Shown: positions 50,073 to 58,940, counted from the first letter of the stretch. The stretch: 64,000 nt of DNA from Anaerolinea sp. (GCA_029975055.1 JARKPU010000022.1:62001-126000); one strand, 5' to 3'. Notes: generated by a model not told the origin, from the sequence alone. Numbers and translations: made by a program.

Positions 50073-51862
50073 TCGATGGCCGCCTTGCGGGTTTGGATGG
50101 CGCGCAGGCGCGCGAGGTCGAACTTAGGCTCGCGGTTGAAGAAGTAAATGCCGTTCTGCTCCTGGAACACGTCGGTGAGCTGGGTATAGCAGTAGCCGAA
50201 CATGGAGGGGTCGTCCAGAAGAACATTGCACAGGCCTTCGAAGCGCGCGTACCACTCCTCGAGCGACTTCACGCGCGCGCCGTAGCCCCACGAGTCCTCG
50301 CCTTCGGCCGCGCGCGGGTTCCACCAGATGCCGCCAAACTCGCTGACGAAGAAGGGCTGCCCGCGGTAGGGGATGGAGAAGGCGCTGTTCTTATCGCCTG
50401 AGTCGCGGTTGACGAAGGGCCTGCCCAGGCGCGTTCCGGCATGGTTGGCGGTGAACTTGGCCGGGTCTTGCTCGTAATCGTGGCAGTCGTAGATATCGGC
50501 CTGGGGCACGCGGTGCGAGTAGCCCGAGACATCCAACACCGGGCGGGTGCGGTCGGCGGCCTTGGCGGCCAGGAACATGCCCCAGGTGACTTCGTCCAGC
50601 GCGCTGATGCGGTCGGTGATCTGCTGCCAGGTCTCGTTGAGCGGGCACCAGCCGACGATGGATGGGTGCGAGTAGTCGCGCTCGAGCTCCTCGAGCCACT
50701 GGGTGATGAAGGTGGCGGTGGGGAGCTGGTGCTCGGGGAACGGCGCGGCCATGCTGACGCCCCAATCGGGGAACTCGCCCCACACCAGGTAACCCAGCCG
50801 GTCGGCGTGGTAGAGGAAGCGCTCTTCGAAGACCTTTTGGTGCAGGCGCGCCCCGTTGAAGCCGGCCTGCATCGAGAGGGTGATGTCATCCATGAGGGCC
50901 TGGTCGGTGGGGGCGGTGAGCAGGCCGTCGGGGTAATAGCCCTGGTCGAGCACCAGGCGCTGGAAGACGGACTTGCCGTTGATGAGCACCTTCAGCCCGT
51001 CGATGGCCACCGAGCGCAGCCCGGCGTAGGAAGCCGCCCGGTCGATCACCTGGCCGGAGCGGTCTGCCAGCGTCAGGCCGATGGAATAGAGGTGGGGGCT
51101 GCCCGGCTCCCACAGGCGGCGGTGGGCGGGCGGAACGGGCAGGTCGATGCGCGCCGTGCTCTCGAAGCCGAGGGTGAAGCTGCCGCGCGAGACCTCGCCC
51201 CGCTCGTCGCTCAGCACGGCCGTGACCGCGCCGCCCGGCAGGTTGGCGCTGAGGGGCAGCTCAAGCTGGAAGAGCGAGCGGGTCACATCCGGCGTGATGC
51301 GCGGGCGCAAGAAGCTCACCGGCCCCACCGGCTCCAGCCACACCGTCTGCCAGATGCCCGTGGTGCGGGTGTATTCGCAGCCGTGGTTGGCATACTGGCG
51401 CTCCTGCTTGCCGCGCGGCTTGAACTGGCGGTGGTCGTCTCTGGCGCGCACCACAATGACGCACGTCTCGCCGGGCCGGGCCTGGCGCGCCAGCTCGCAG
51501 GTGAAGGGGGTGAAGCCGCCGCGGTGGCGGGCCGCCTCGACGCCGTTCACCCACACGGTGGCGTCATAATCTACGGCCTGGAAGTGCAGCAGCACGCGCC
51601 GGCCTTCCCATTCGGGGGGGATGGTCACCTCGCGGCGGTACCAGACGGCGTTGAGGAAGTCGGTGTTGCCGATGCCCGAAAGGGCCGATTCGGGGCAGAA
51701 GGGCACGTTGATGCGCCCCTGCAGGGGGCGCTCCGGCAGGCCGCGCTCGAGGCCCGAGTCGGCGGGGTCGATCTCGAACTGCCATTCGCCGTTCAGGCAC
51801 AGCCAATCGGGGCGGGTGAACTGGGGGCGGGGGTATTCCGGGCGGGGGATGGGTGCACTCAT
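50069..51862 (-). CDS. Glycoside hydrolase family 2 enzyme (beta-galactosidase/glucuronidase-like)
   Basis: 597 residues from ATG 51862, AGGAG 4 nt upstream. Jelly-roll sugar-binding domain (WYRREVTIPPEWEGRRVLLHFQAVDYDATVWVNG in segments, about 75-115), Ig-like domain, then the TIM barrel with acid/base Glu in GWCPLNETW and nucleophile Glu in PFFVSEFGGIWW. No signal peptide. It lacks the extra C-terminal domains of LacZ and is the size of short GH2 enzymes. Exact sugar unknown. Confidence 0.9.
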   Translation of the reverse strand: MSAPIPRPEYPRPQFTRPDWLCLNGEWQFEIDPADSGLERGLPERPLQGRINVPFCPESALSGIGNTDFLNAVWYRREVTIPPEWEGRRVLLHFQAVDYDATVWVNGVEAARHRGGFTPFTCELARQARPGETCVIVVRARDDHRQFKPRGKQERQYANHGCEYTRTTGIWQTVWLEPVGPVSFLRPRITPDVTRSLFQLELPLSANLPGGAVTAVLSDERGEVSRGSFTLGFESTARIDLPVPPAHRRLWEPGSPHLYSIGLTLADRSGQVIDRAASYAGLRSVAIDGLKVLINGKSVFQRLVLDQGYYPDGLLTAPTDQALMDDITLSMQAGFNGARLHQKVFEERFLYHADRLGYLVWGEFPDWGVSMAAPFPEHQLPTATFITQWLEELERDYSHPSIVGWCPLNETWQQITDRISALDEVTWGMFLAAKAADRTRPVLDVSGYSHRVPQADIYDCHDYEQDPAKFTANHAGTRLGRPFVNRDSGDKNSAFSIPYRGQPFFVSEFGGIWWNPRAAEGEDSWGYGARVKSLEEWYARFEGLCNVLLDDPSMFGYCYTQLTDVFQEQNGIYFFNREPKFDLARLRAIQTRKAAIE

Positions 51863-51901
51863 AAGGCTCCTGAGGGGTAGAGAGGGGTCGTTTTTTCTAT
51901 C

Positions 51902-51923
51902 GGGGCGGTTCGCGAACCGCCCC
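51902..51923. repeat. REP palindrome upstream of GH2
   Basis: A perfect 22-bp palindrome with half GGGGCGGTTCG. It is of the same GGGGC...GCCCC type as the REPs at 35404 and 42351. Confidence 0.6.
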
Positions 51924-52043
51924 TGCGCTGGGAAACGATCGTTTACCAGGTGCAATCCTCATAAAAATACAGCGGTTGAGACTCGAAGGCGGGCCGGGCG
52001 GGAAAGCATGTGCGCGGTAAGTGAGCAGTTCGGGCACTGTGGT

Positions 52044-53051
52044 TCACTCCAGCCAGGCTTCGTAAACGGCGCGCACGTTGGCGGCGGGGTTATCTTTGCC
52101 CCATTCGCACTGGGCGATCACCCCGCCCGAGCCGTCATCGAGCGCGCGGCGCACCCGGCGCACGGCGGCGCGCACGTCTTCGGGCGAGCCAAAGGGCAGG
52201 ACGTGCTGCCGGTCGATCTCGCCCCAGAAGGTGATCTTGCCCTTGTAGAGGCGGGCCAGTTCTTCGATATCCATGGTGAAAAGCTGCGAGTTGATCGCGT
52301 CGATGCCGATTTCCACCAGGTCGGGGTAGATGGCCTGGATGCAGCCGTCGGAATGGAAGAAGGCGAACTTGCCGGCGGAGTGGATTAAGTCCACGTACTG
52401 CTTGTAGAGCGGTTTGAAGAGTTCGCGCCAGGTGCGCGGGTTGATCAGCAGCGCCGAGTTGGTGCCCCAATCGTCCATAAAGAGCACGCCGTCCACATCC
52501 GAAGAGCACCAGCCCCGCATATCTTCCAGCTCGTATTCGTGAACCATGGCCAGCAGGCGGCGCATTTCGGCGCTGCCCCAGGCGATGTCGATGAACAGGT
52601 CCTGGCTGCCGCGCAGGAACTGCATCCGCTCGAAGGGCCGCGCGCAGCAGGGCGAGAGGATGAAGCGCGAGCTTTCGGCGGCCATGCGGTTGGCAAAGCT
52701 GAAGTCGCGCCCGCGGATGAGCTGCCAGGGGGGCTGGTAGTGATCCAGCCGCGACCAATCGGCCAGGGCGGGGGCCTTCACCTCGCCGATCACCCCCGTC
52801 TCGGCCACGCTCCACAGGCTGCCCCACTCGTCGAGGTAGGTGCCGGGCTGCCCGTAGCGCGCGGAATCGTCATCCGATTGGCCCGGGCTGAGCTGGATGC
52901 CGCCGATATCGGGCGGGAACTCGGCCAGGAGCGCCTGGAGCTCGGCCTGGCGGAAGAGGCTGATGTAGGGCAGCGCCCACAGGTCGCGCGGGGGGCGGTC
53001 GGGGTGAGAAAAGGTCAGGGCGGCATGAACGCGCTCGCGTCCGGTGAGCAT
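52044..53051 (-). CDS. Uroporphyrinogen decarboxylase-like protein (MtaA/corrinoid methyltransferase type), copy 1
   Basis: 335 residues from ATG 53051 (MLTGRERVHAALTFSHPDRPPRD), with GAGG upstream. The URO-D barrel is seen in the N-terminal motif, DGVLFMDDWGTNSALLINPRTWRELFKPLYKQYVD (in pieces), FFHSDGCIQAIYPDLVEIGIDAINSQ and TFWGEIDRQHVLPFGSPEDV. His and Cys in FHSDGC may bind zinc. True HemE residues for porphyrin decarboxylation are not evident, so a methyltransferase role is more likely. A second, longer paralogue is divergent from it. Confidence 0.85.
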   Translation of the reverse strand: MLTGRERVHAALTFSHPDRPPRDLWALPYISLFRQAELQALLAEFPPDIGGIQLSPGQSDDDSARYGQPGTYLDEWGSLWSVAETGVIGEVKAPALADWSRLDHYQPPWQLIRGRDFSFANRMAAESSRFILSPCCARPFERMQFLRGSQDLFIDIAWGSAEMRRLLAMVHEYELEDMRGWCSSDVDGVLFMDDWGTNSALLINPRTWRELFKPLYKQYVDLIHSAGKFAFFHSDGCIQAIYPDLVEIGIDAINSQLFTMDIEELARLYKGKITFWGEIDRQHVLPFGSPEDVRAAVRRVRRALDDGSGGVIAQCEWGKDNPAANVRAVYEAWLE

Positions 53052-53070
53052 GGGGAACCTCGCGGAAGGT

Positions 53071-53088
53071 GGCGGATTGCAATCCGCC
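53071..53088. repeat. 18-bp palindrome between the divergent URO-D-like genes
   Basis: GGCGGATTGCAATCCGCC, followed by several imperfect GCGGATTGCGGATGGCG repeats up to 53130. It looks like a degenerate dispersed repeat. Confidence 0.5.
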
Positions 53089-53142
53089 GTCCGCCTGGGG
53101 TGGAATACGGATAGCGGATTGCGGATGGCGAACGGCGACTTA

Positions 53143-53172
53143 TTGTACAATTACGGACAGGCAAATTATAGT
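53143..53172 (+). promoter_or_regulatory. Candidate promoter for URO-D-like copy 2
   Basis: TTGTAC (53143-53148) and TATAGT (53167-53172), 18 nt apart; the leader would include the family A hairpin at 53224. Confidence 0.4.
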
Positions 53173-53223
53173 TGAATTTCGCTTACGCAGAACGCGGGCA
53201 GGCTGGAAGAAGGACAATGCTTC

Positions 53224-53268
53224 CTTTTCCTGTCCGTTGCGGGGCTTGCCCCACAAGGTATAGAAAAG
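53224..53268. repeat. Hairpin repeat, family A divergent copy
   Basis: CTTTTCCTGT ... TTGCGGGGC-TT-GCCCCACAA ... TAGAAAAG. The inner GGGGC/GCCCC stem and A/T-rich outer arms match the family with several substitutions. Confidence 0.5.
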
Positions 53269-53301
53269 CTACGCACGCTCTGAAGAAGGATTGGCAACCG
53301 G

Positions 53302-54558
53302 ATGAACTCTCGCGAACGTGTTTGGGCGGCCTTGAACCACACCCCGCCAGACCGCACCCCCCTCGACCTGGGGGCCAGCGCCGTCACCGGCATGCATGTT
53401 TGCTCGGTGTATCTGCTGCGCCAGGCGCTCGGGCTCGACCCGCCCGGCACGCCGGTGAAGATCATCGAGCCTTACCAGCTGCTGGGGGAAATCGGCCCGG
53501 ACCTGATGGACGCGCTGGGCGTGGACGTGGCGGGCCTGAGCGGGCCGCGCACGATGTTCGGCTTTCGCAACGAGAACTGGAAGCCCTGGACGGCCCCCGG
53601 CGGGACGCCCGCACTTGTCCCAGAAGGCTTCAATACCGTCCCTGAGCCTGATGGCGACCTGTTGATGTACCCCGAAGGCGACCGCTCGGCCCCGCCCAGC
53701 GGGCGCATGCCGGCGGGCGGTTTTTACTTCGACTCGATCGTGCGCCAGCCGCCCATCGATGAGAACCGGCTCGACCCGGCCGATAACCTGGAGGAGTTTG
53801 GGCCGATCTCACCCGCCGACCTGGCCCACTTTGCCTCGCAGGCCGAGGCGCTGTGGCAGAGCGGCAGGGCCATTCTGGTAAACTTCGGCGGGACGGCCTT
53901 CGGCGATATCGCCCTGGTGCCTGCGCCGTGGTTGAAGCACCCCAGGGGCATCCGCGACATCACCGAATGGTATATTTCCACTCTCACGCGGCGCGCATAC
54001 GTCTTGGCGGTGTTCGAGCGGCAGTGCGAAATCGCCCTGGCCAACCTGGAGAAGCTCCACGCCGCGGTGGGCGAGAAGGTGGCGGCGGTTTTCGTCAGCG
54101 GGACCGATTTTGGCACGCAGACCGCGCCTTTCATCTCGCCCAAGACGTACCGCGAGCTTTACCTGCCGTTCCACCGCCGCGTGAACGACTGGATTCATTC
54201 CCATACGACATGGAAGAGTTTCATCCACTCGTGCGGGTCGGTTTACCGGCTGATCCCGGGGTTCATCGAAGCCGGATTTGATATCCTCAACCCGGTGCAG
54301 ATCTCGGCGGCGGAGATGGAACCCGGCAGGCTCAAGCGCGAATTTGGCCGCGATTTGGTCTTTTGGGGCGGCGGGGTGGATACACAGCAGGTGCTGCCCT
54401 TTGGCAGCCCGGAAGAGGTTCGCCGCGCCGTGCGCGAGAGCCTGCGCATCTTTGGCGCGGGCGGCGGTTACGTGTTCAACACCGTCCATAACGTGCAGGC
54501 GGGCGTGCCTGTTGAGAACCTGCGCGCCCTCTATGACGCTTATAAGGAATACTGCTAA
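53302..54558 (+). CDS. Uroporphyrinogen decarboxylase-like protein, copy 2
   Basis: 418 residues, starting MNSRERVWAALNHTPPDRTPLD. Family landmarks are VFVSGTDFGTQTAPFISPKTYRELYLPFHRR (segments), KSFIHSCGSVYRLIPGFIEAGFDILNPVQ with the HxCG zinc motif, and VFWGGGVDTQQVLPFGSPEEVRRAV. It is longer than copy 1 because of an insert in the N-terminal half. Divergent from copy 1; the NmrA-like gene starts at the very next base after its stop. Likely a methyltransferase for methylated or methoxylated compounds, inferred from family. Confidence 0.87.
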   Translation: MNSRERVWAALNHTPPDRTPLDLGASAVTGMHVCSVYLLRQALGLDPPGTPVKIIEPYQLLGEIGPDLMDALGVDVAGLSGPRTMFGFRNENWKPWTAPGGTPALVPEGFNTVPEPDGDLLMYPEGDRSAPPSGRMPAGGFYFDSIVRQPPIDENRLDPADNLEEFGPISPADLAHFASQAEALWQSGRAILVNFGGTAFGDIALVPAPWLKHPRGIRDITEWYISTLTRRAYVLAVFERQCEIALANLEKLHAAVGEKVAAVFVSGTDFGTQTAPFISPKTYRELYLPFHRRVNDWIHSHTTWKSFIHSCGSVYRLIPGFIEAGFDILNPVQISAAEMEPGRLKREFGRDLVFWGGGVDTQQVLPFGSPEEVRRAVRESLRIFGAGGGYVFNTVHNVQAGVPVENLRALYDAYKEYC

Positions 54559-55416
54559 ATGAGTCCGGTCATTTTCGTTTCGGGCGCCACGGGCAACGTG
54601 GGCGGCGCGCTGGTGCACGAGCTGGCGGCTCAAGGCCGGGCGGTGCGCGCCGGCAGCCCTGATCCTGAGCGCATCGAGCCTATCTTCGGGCGGGCAGTCG
54701 AAGCCGTGGGCTTCGATTTCACCGACCCCGCCACCTATGCCGCAGCCTTCGAGGGCGTGGAGCGCATGTTCCTGGTGCGCCCGCCGCAAATTGGCAACGT
54801 GGAACGCGATATGTTCCCCGCGATCGATGCTGCCGCCGCGGCGGGGGTGAAGCACTTTGTTTTCCTCTCGTTGATCGGCGTGGAACAGGTGAAGCGCGTG
54901 CCGCATTACCGCATCGAGCAGCGCCTGACCGAAATGGGCGTGCAAACCACCTTCCTGCGCTGTTCGTTCTTCATGCAGAACCTGGCCACCGCGCTGCGGG
55001 CGGAGATCCGCGACCGCAGCGAGATCTATGTGCCCGTCGGGCGCGGGAAGACCAGCTTCATCGATGTGCGCGATATCGCCGCAGTGGCGGCGCTGGCCCT
55101 GACCAAAGACGGGCACGCCGGACAGGCCTATCACCTGACCGGCGCGGAAGCGCTGGATTACTACGAGGTGGCCGACCTGCTGACGGAAGTGCTCGGGCGC
55201 AGGGTGGTCTACCGCAACCCTTCGGCCCTCGGCTATGTGCTGAGGCGGCTTCGCGCGGGCGACCCGCCTGCCTTCGCGCTGGTGACGGCCTGGCTCTACC
55301 ACAACACGCGCGAGGGAATGGCCGATATCATCACCAACGATGTGCAGCGCCTGCTGGGGCGCGAGCCGGTGAGCATGCGGCAGTTCATCGAAGATTACGC
55401 CGCGCTGTGGAAGTGA
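54559..55416 (+). CDS. NmrA-like NAD(P)-binding protein (atypical SDR)
   Basis: 285 residues. Rossmann glycine motif SGATGNVGGALV at the N-terminus, acidic or phosphate-binding second strand (RAGSPDPERIEP), FVFLSLIGVEQ, FLRCSFFMQN and TSFIDVRDIAAVA are standard for NmrA/atypical SDR proteins such as quinone oxidoreductase 2. Starts one base after the stop of the URO-D-like gene, so co-transcribed. Substrate unknown. Confidence 0.88.
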   Translation: MSPVIFVSGATGNVGGALVHELAAQGRAVRAGSPDPERIEPIFGRAVEAVGFDFTDPATYAAAFEGVERMFLVRPPQIGNVERDMFPAIDAAAAAGVKHFVFLSLIGVEQVKRVPHYRIEQRLTEMGVQTTFLRCSFFMQNLATALRAEIRDRSEIYVPVGRGKTSFIDVRDIAAVAALALTKDGHAGQAYHLTGAEALDYYEVADLLTEVLGRRVVYRNPSALGYVLRRLRAGDPPAFALVTAWLYHNTREGMADIITNDVQRLLGREPVSMRQFIEDYAALWK

Positions 55417-55467
55417 AGGAGAGATGCGGCCGGCGCCTGGTTCTTTGCGTTCAGGCGGCGGTTCGAG

Positions 55468-55508
55468 TTTTCAGTAATTTGTGGGGTAGCCCCACTATTC
55501 ACTAAAAA
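55468..55508. repeat. Hairpin repeat, family A divergent copy between convergent genes
   Basis: TTTTCAGTAATTTGTGGGG then TAG then CCCCACTATTCACTAAAAAA. GTGGGG/CCCCAC pairs perfectly; outer arms pair partly. It can terminate the NmrA-like transcript and that of the convergent regulator. Confidence 0.6.
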
Positions 55509-55549
55509 AGAAACACACAATCAACTGCAGGGCGAATGAGCGGAGGGGA

Positions 55550-55960
55550 TCAATCCGTCAACCGGATGCCAAACCTGGCAAACACCTCAAAGGCGGCCTT
55601 CTTGGCCTCGACCGACTCGGAGGGCAGGCTGCGCGTTTGAATGTACTGGCCGGTTTCCCACACAGCCATGCTCAGGCGCTCGCGCAGGCCGCTCGGCAGG
55701 CTGGCGAACCCGGCTGTGAGGCGCTCGATCTGCGGGTTGGGGCGCGGCAGAGAGAGGGTGTCGTAAATCTCCAACCCCAGCCGGGCCGCCAGAGTGTGCA
55801 CGTCGGCGCCGGTGGGGAGCAGGGTGCCATCCATCCACTGGGCAAGGTCCGTCTGGTTGACGCCCAAATAACGCGCGAAGGCATAATAGGATTGCTTGCG
55901 ACCCTGCGCCCTTTCCCAGGCGGCAAACTGCTGCGCCAGCCATTCTTTACAGGTTGCCAT
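55550..55960 (-). CDS. Small XRE-like helix-turn-helix regulator
   Basis: 136 residues. The N-terminal part SYYAFARYLGVNQTDLAQWMDGTLLPTGADVHTLAARLGLEIYDTL, read in pieces, fits a lambda-repressor-type HTH (helices 2 and 3 around LGVNQTDLAQWMDG). The C-terminal 60 residues are helical and without motif. Stand-alone, target unknown. Confidence 0.8.
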   Translation of the reverse strand: MATCKEWLAQQFAAWERAQGRKQSYYAFARYLGVNQTDLAQWMDGTLLPTGADVHTLAARLGLEIYDTLSLPRPNPQIERLTAGFASLPSGLRERLSMAVWETGQYIQTRSLPSESVEAKKAAFEVFARFGIRLTD

Positions 55961-56038
55961 GCTGCGTCTCCCTCCGATTGATGATGCGGTTCCATTCTAT
56001 TGTAGCGTGTTCCGGCCCGGCGGGGATGGGCGAATTTT

Positions 56039-56863
56039 CTATTCACCCGTAGATTGCAGTTCCCAGACCCAGCCATCATCGAATGTGCAAACCGTAGTGC
56101 CCGATTCCTGGTAAGCCATCACGGCGATCCGGCCGGTTTGGAGCTTGGCGTTTTCTACTGTGCGGATCTTTTCTCCATTGATATACACGGTGAAGGTGCC
56201 GCCCTGGGCGATCAGGTCGATGGTATTTTTGCTGTCTTTTCCGTCATTGATGTAATTGGTGAAATCGAACCCCATTTCGGCTTGCAGGGTGTTGAACTTG
56301 ACGTAGTACATTCCCCAGGCCGGTGCATTCTGCAGGCGTAAAATTTCCAGTTGATACTTTGCTCCATCCTGCAGGTCGTCTTCGCTGCGGAAGATGATCC
56401 CGCAGCCGGCCAGGCCGCTGGTGCTGTCCCAGACGATGCCCGTGTGGAGGATGAAGTCGGCGATGGGTTCCTCGATGATGACCTCGGGGTTGAACGAGTT
56501 GTAAGAGCGGACCGACAGGCTGATGGGTTTGTCGCCATACCAGGCCAGGCTGCCGGATTGCGGGTCGAAGCCCAGCTCTTTGAGGCGCGGGCCGATGTCC
56601 GCCATGCGGGCGTCCATGGTGGCGCTGGCTTTAGCGTGCTGCGTGGCTTCATAATCCACCGTGGCGGTGGGGGTGAGGGTGGGCGTGAGCGTGGGGGTGG
56701 GGGATGGCGTATGCGTGGATGTGGGGCTTGGGGTGGGCGTGAGCGTGGGCGTGGGGGTTGGCGGCGCAGGCGCGGCTGAAAGCGAGCAGGCCCATTGCGA
56801 GAGGAGCAAGACGGCCAGGAACAGTCCAAGGCTGCTCCGGCGTAGCATAGAAGAGCGGCGCAT
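56039..56863 (-). CDS. Lipoprotein with Pro/Thr-rich linker and laminin-G/DUF1080-like beta domain
   Basis: 274 residues from ATG 56863, AAGGAG 8 nt upstream. Signal peptide and lipobox end at LSQWAC (Cys26), followed by a PTPTPT-type linker (about 30-65) as in many exported Chloroflexi proteins. The C-terminal 170 residues (FILHTGIVWDSTSGLAGCGIIFR ... FTVYINGEKIRTVENAKLQTGRIAVMAYQESG in segments) look like a concanavalin-type jelly roll (laminin-G or DUF1080). Probably cell-surface sugar or polymer binding; exact role unknown. Confidence 0.8.
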   Translation of the reverse strand: MRRSSMLRRSSLGLFLAVLLLSQWACSLSAAPAPPTPTPTLTPTPSPTSTHTPSPTPTLTPTLTPTATVDYEATQHAKASATMDARMADIGPRLKELGFDPQSGSLAWYGDKPISLSVRSYNSFNPEVIIEEPIADFILHTGIVWDSTSGLAGCGIIFRSEDDLQDGAKYQLEILRLQNAPAWGMYYVKFNTLQAEMGFDFTNYINDGKDSKNTIDLIAQGGTFTVYINGEKIRTVENAKLQTGRIAVMAYQESGTTVCTFDDGWVWELQSTGE

Positions 56864-57095
56864 AGAATGGACTCCTTGATGCGGAAACACTTCCACCGGC
56901 CAATTCGGCCGGAGGCATGAAGATGGGTGCGTTCCACGATATGCGGTTGCGTGAACCGGAAGCCGCTCCAGACTCCCCTCCGCAGCGGGCTAAAGATAGT
57001 ATAGATGAATAGGGGAGGAAAGGGTAGCGAAAAGAAGCCTGCAAATCAACCGGGCAGAGCCAGAAGGGGGGGCCATTGCCCCGGCACAGTGCTCG

Positions 57096-57779
57096 TCAGG
57101 AGCCGTCAGGCCAGGGCGCGCCGGTTTGCATGGCGGCGGCATATTCCTGCAGGCGCGCGTCATCGTGCCCGCGGATTTGCGCCAGGAGTGGAAAATCGGC
57201 CGGCGTGACGGTGAGCTTCGCCAGGGGCCGCACAGGCTCGAGGCTCGCGAGCTGGGCAATCTGCGCCTGGTAGGGGCCAAACGACATGGGGGGCTGGGCG
57301 ATGAAAGGCCCGCGCGGCAAGAGGTAAACCGTGCCCGTCCGCCAGGGCCGGCCGGGCAGGGCCGATTGGCTGACGGAGAAGACGTAATAGGGGCCGTGCA
57401 CCGCCCCCGTTGGATCGGCCAGGCGAACGCAGGCATTGGCGACCGACTCTACCCGCGCGCGGTCCACAATGGCGAAGAACATGGCCCACAGCCCGTCCGA
57501 GGCGGCATAGACGGCCTTCTGGTTGCCAAATTCGTTCAGGTCGTTGGATTGGCGCGGTTCGAAGAGCGCGATGTCGGGGTTCCCTGAGCCGTGCAGGGCA
57601 ATCTCCATGCGGTCGGCCAGGTGACAGAGGAACTGCCACCTGGGCCAGGGCAGATCGTACGCGATGGCCGGGCACCCGCCTGCCTGGACGGCAGTGTTAA
57701 AAAGCTCATCGAACGCCTTTTGGGCCGCCTTGCCGGTTTCTTTGCCGGGGCGGGTCAACCAGTAATCCGGTAAGATCAT
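57096..57779 (-). CDS. Hypothetical protein with possible ADP-ribosyltransferase-like fold
   Basis: 227 residues, GGAG ahead of the ATG. Not a recognised named family. The segment IALHGSGNPDIALFEPR ... GNQKAVYAASDGLWAMFFAIVDR resembles small ART-fold proteins, where His in a HGS/HTS motif binds NAD and a YAT/YAA motif follows. A catalytic Glu near the end would be expected; LQEYAAAMQ is one candidate region, but this is uncertain. No membrane or signal segments. Alone on its strand between a lipoprotein gene and DegV. Confidence 0.6.
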   Translation of the reverse strand: MILPDYWLTRPGKETGKAAQKAFDELFNTAVQAGGCPAIAYDLPWPRWQFLCHLADRMEIALHGSGNPDIALFEPRQSNDLNEFGNQKAVYAASDGLWAMFFAIVDRARVESVANACVRLADPTGAVHGPYYVFSVSQSALPGRPWRTGTVYLLPRGPFIAQPPMSFGPYQAQIAQLASLEPVRPLAKLTVTPADFPLLAQIRGHDDARLQEYAAAMQTGAPWPDGS

Positions 57780-57886
57780 GCGCTCAGCTCCGTGAAGGTC
57801 CGCCGGTTGGAAGTTGGTCTGATTTTACCCGATGGGGCACGCGCCGCGATAGAGAAAGCTGTCTACCTATCTGCCCGGCCGGCGGC

Positions 57887-58789
57887 TTATGCGTAGCTGT
57901 ATTGCCCGAGGCCCGGCAGCGGTTCGCCGAGCATGGGCAAGAACACTTCCTGCAGGCCCACCGCCAGCCCGATGAGGCTGGGGCCGGTGTGCGCTCCGAG
58001 CACCGGCGCGATGGGCGTGACCGGGCCAAATAGGCAATCGAGGTGGCGCACCAGGGCCTCTTTGAGCAGCTCCAGCCCCTCCGGGTTGTGCCCGTGGAGC
58101 AGCTGGACGCGCACCTTGCCCGCGCTGCCGTACTTGCGCGCGACGTGGTCGGCCATGGTGCGGATGGCGTTCTTCAGGGTGCGGTCTTTGGCCACGTCGG
58201 CATATTTGCCGGTGGGCTCATCCACGGTGATGATCGGCTTGATCTGCAGCACGGCGCCAAGCAGCCCGCGCAGGTGGCTGATGCGCCCGCCGTGGATCAG
58301 GTATTTCAGGTCGCCGAGGGTGAAGAAGCCGTCGCTGGAGGCGCGGATCTCTTTGAGGTAGGCCAGGATGCGCCCAAGCGGCCAGCCCGCCTGCAGGGCC
58401 GTTGCGGCGGCTTCTACCTGCCAGCCAAACGGAACCGAGAGCGTTTTGCTATCCACAAAGGTGACTCGTGCTTCAGGGACGAGGGCGGCGCCCTGCACGG
58501 CGGCATTGAAGGTGCCGCTCAGGCCGGACGAGATGTGAATGGAGAGGATTTCCTCGCCTTCGGCGGCCAGCTTGCGGTAGATGGCGGCGAAATCGCCCGG
58601 TGAGGGCTGCGAGGTGGTGGGGTAAGCGCCGCTGGCCTGGAGGCGGAGGTAGAATTCCTCGGCGGTGATATCCTCGCCGCTCAGCAGCGTCTGGCCGTTC
58701 AGGTTGATTTTCAAGGGTGCGTAGGTCAGGTCGAGGCCGGCGGTTTGCTCGGGGCTCAGGTCCATTCCACGGTCGGTGACGATTTTCAT
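57887..58789 (-). CDS. DegV-family fatty-acid-binding protein
   Basis: 300 residues. It begins MKIVTDRGMDLSPEQ, then TSQPSPGDFAAIYRKL, LSIHISSGLSGTFNAA, VTFVDSKTLSVPFGWQV and LKYLIHGGRISHLRGLLGAVLQIKPII, all DegV landmarks. The Ser in the SSGLSGT and TSQPSP loops holds the fatty-acid carboxylate. DegV (FakB-like) presents fatty acids to a FakA kinase for phospholipid synthesis; fakA is not in the window. Confidence 0.93.
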   Translation of the reverse strand: MKIVTDRGMDLSPEQTAGLDLTYAPLKINLNGQTLLSGEDITAEEFYLRLQASGAYPTTSQPSPGDFAAIYRKLAAEGEEILSIHISSGLSGTFNAAVQGAALVPEARVTFVDSKTLSVPFGWQVEAAATALQAGWPLGRILAYLKEIRASSDGFFTLGDLKYLIHGGRISHLRGLLGAVLQIKPIITVDEPTGKYADVAKDRTLKNAIRTMADHVARKYGSAGKVRVQLLHGHNPEGLELLKEALVRHLDCLFGPVTPIAPVLGAHTGPSLIGLAVGLQEVFLPMLGEPLPGLGQYSYA

Positions 58790-58882
58790 CGATGTTCGTT
58801 TGGTTCCGGTTTCCGGCGCATTGATTTTAAGGGAATGAGCGCCGATACCAATATACCCGTTGCGCCGGGGGGTGTAATCCCC

Positions 58883-58924
58883 TGCAGGTCACATTTCTGC
58901 TCCTATTTACGGGTATGACCTGCA
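58883..58924 (+). promoter_or_regulatory. Spaced 9-bp inverted repeat upstream of GH127
   Basis: TGCAGGTCA (58883-58891) and TGACCTGCA (58916-58924) are exact inverted repeats with centres 33 bp apart, three helical turns, so both face the same side of DNA. It lies just upstream of the candidate -10 box. Candidate operator for a sugar regulator. Confidence 0.4.
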
Positions 58925-58940
58925 CGCGGCGGCATAAGGG

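Noticed and set aside
56650..56770. Tandem GT-rich repeat that looks like a minisatellite
   Set aside because: It encodes the Pro/Thr linker of the lipoprotein in frame; low-complexity coding sequence explains it.
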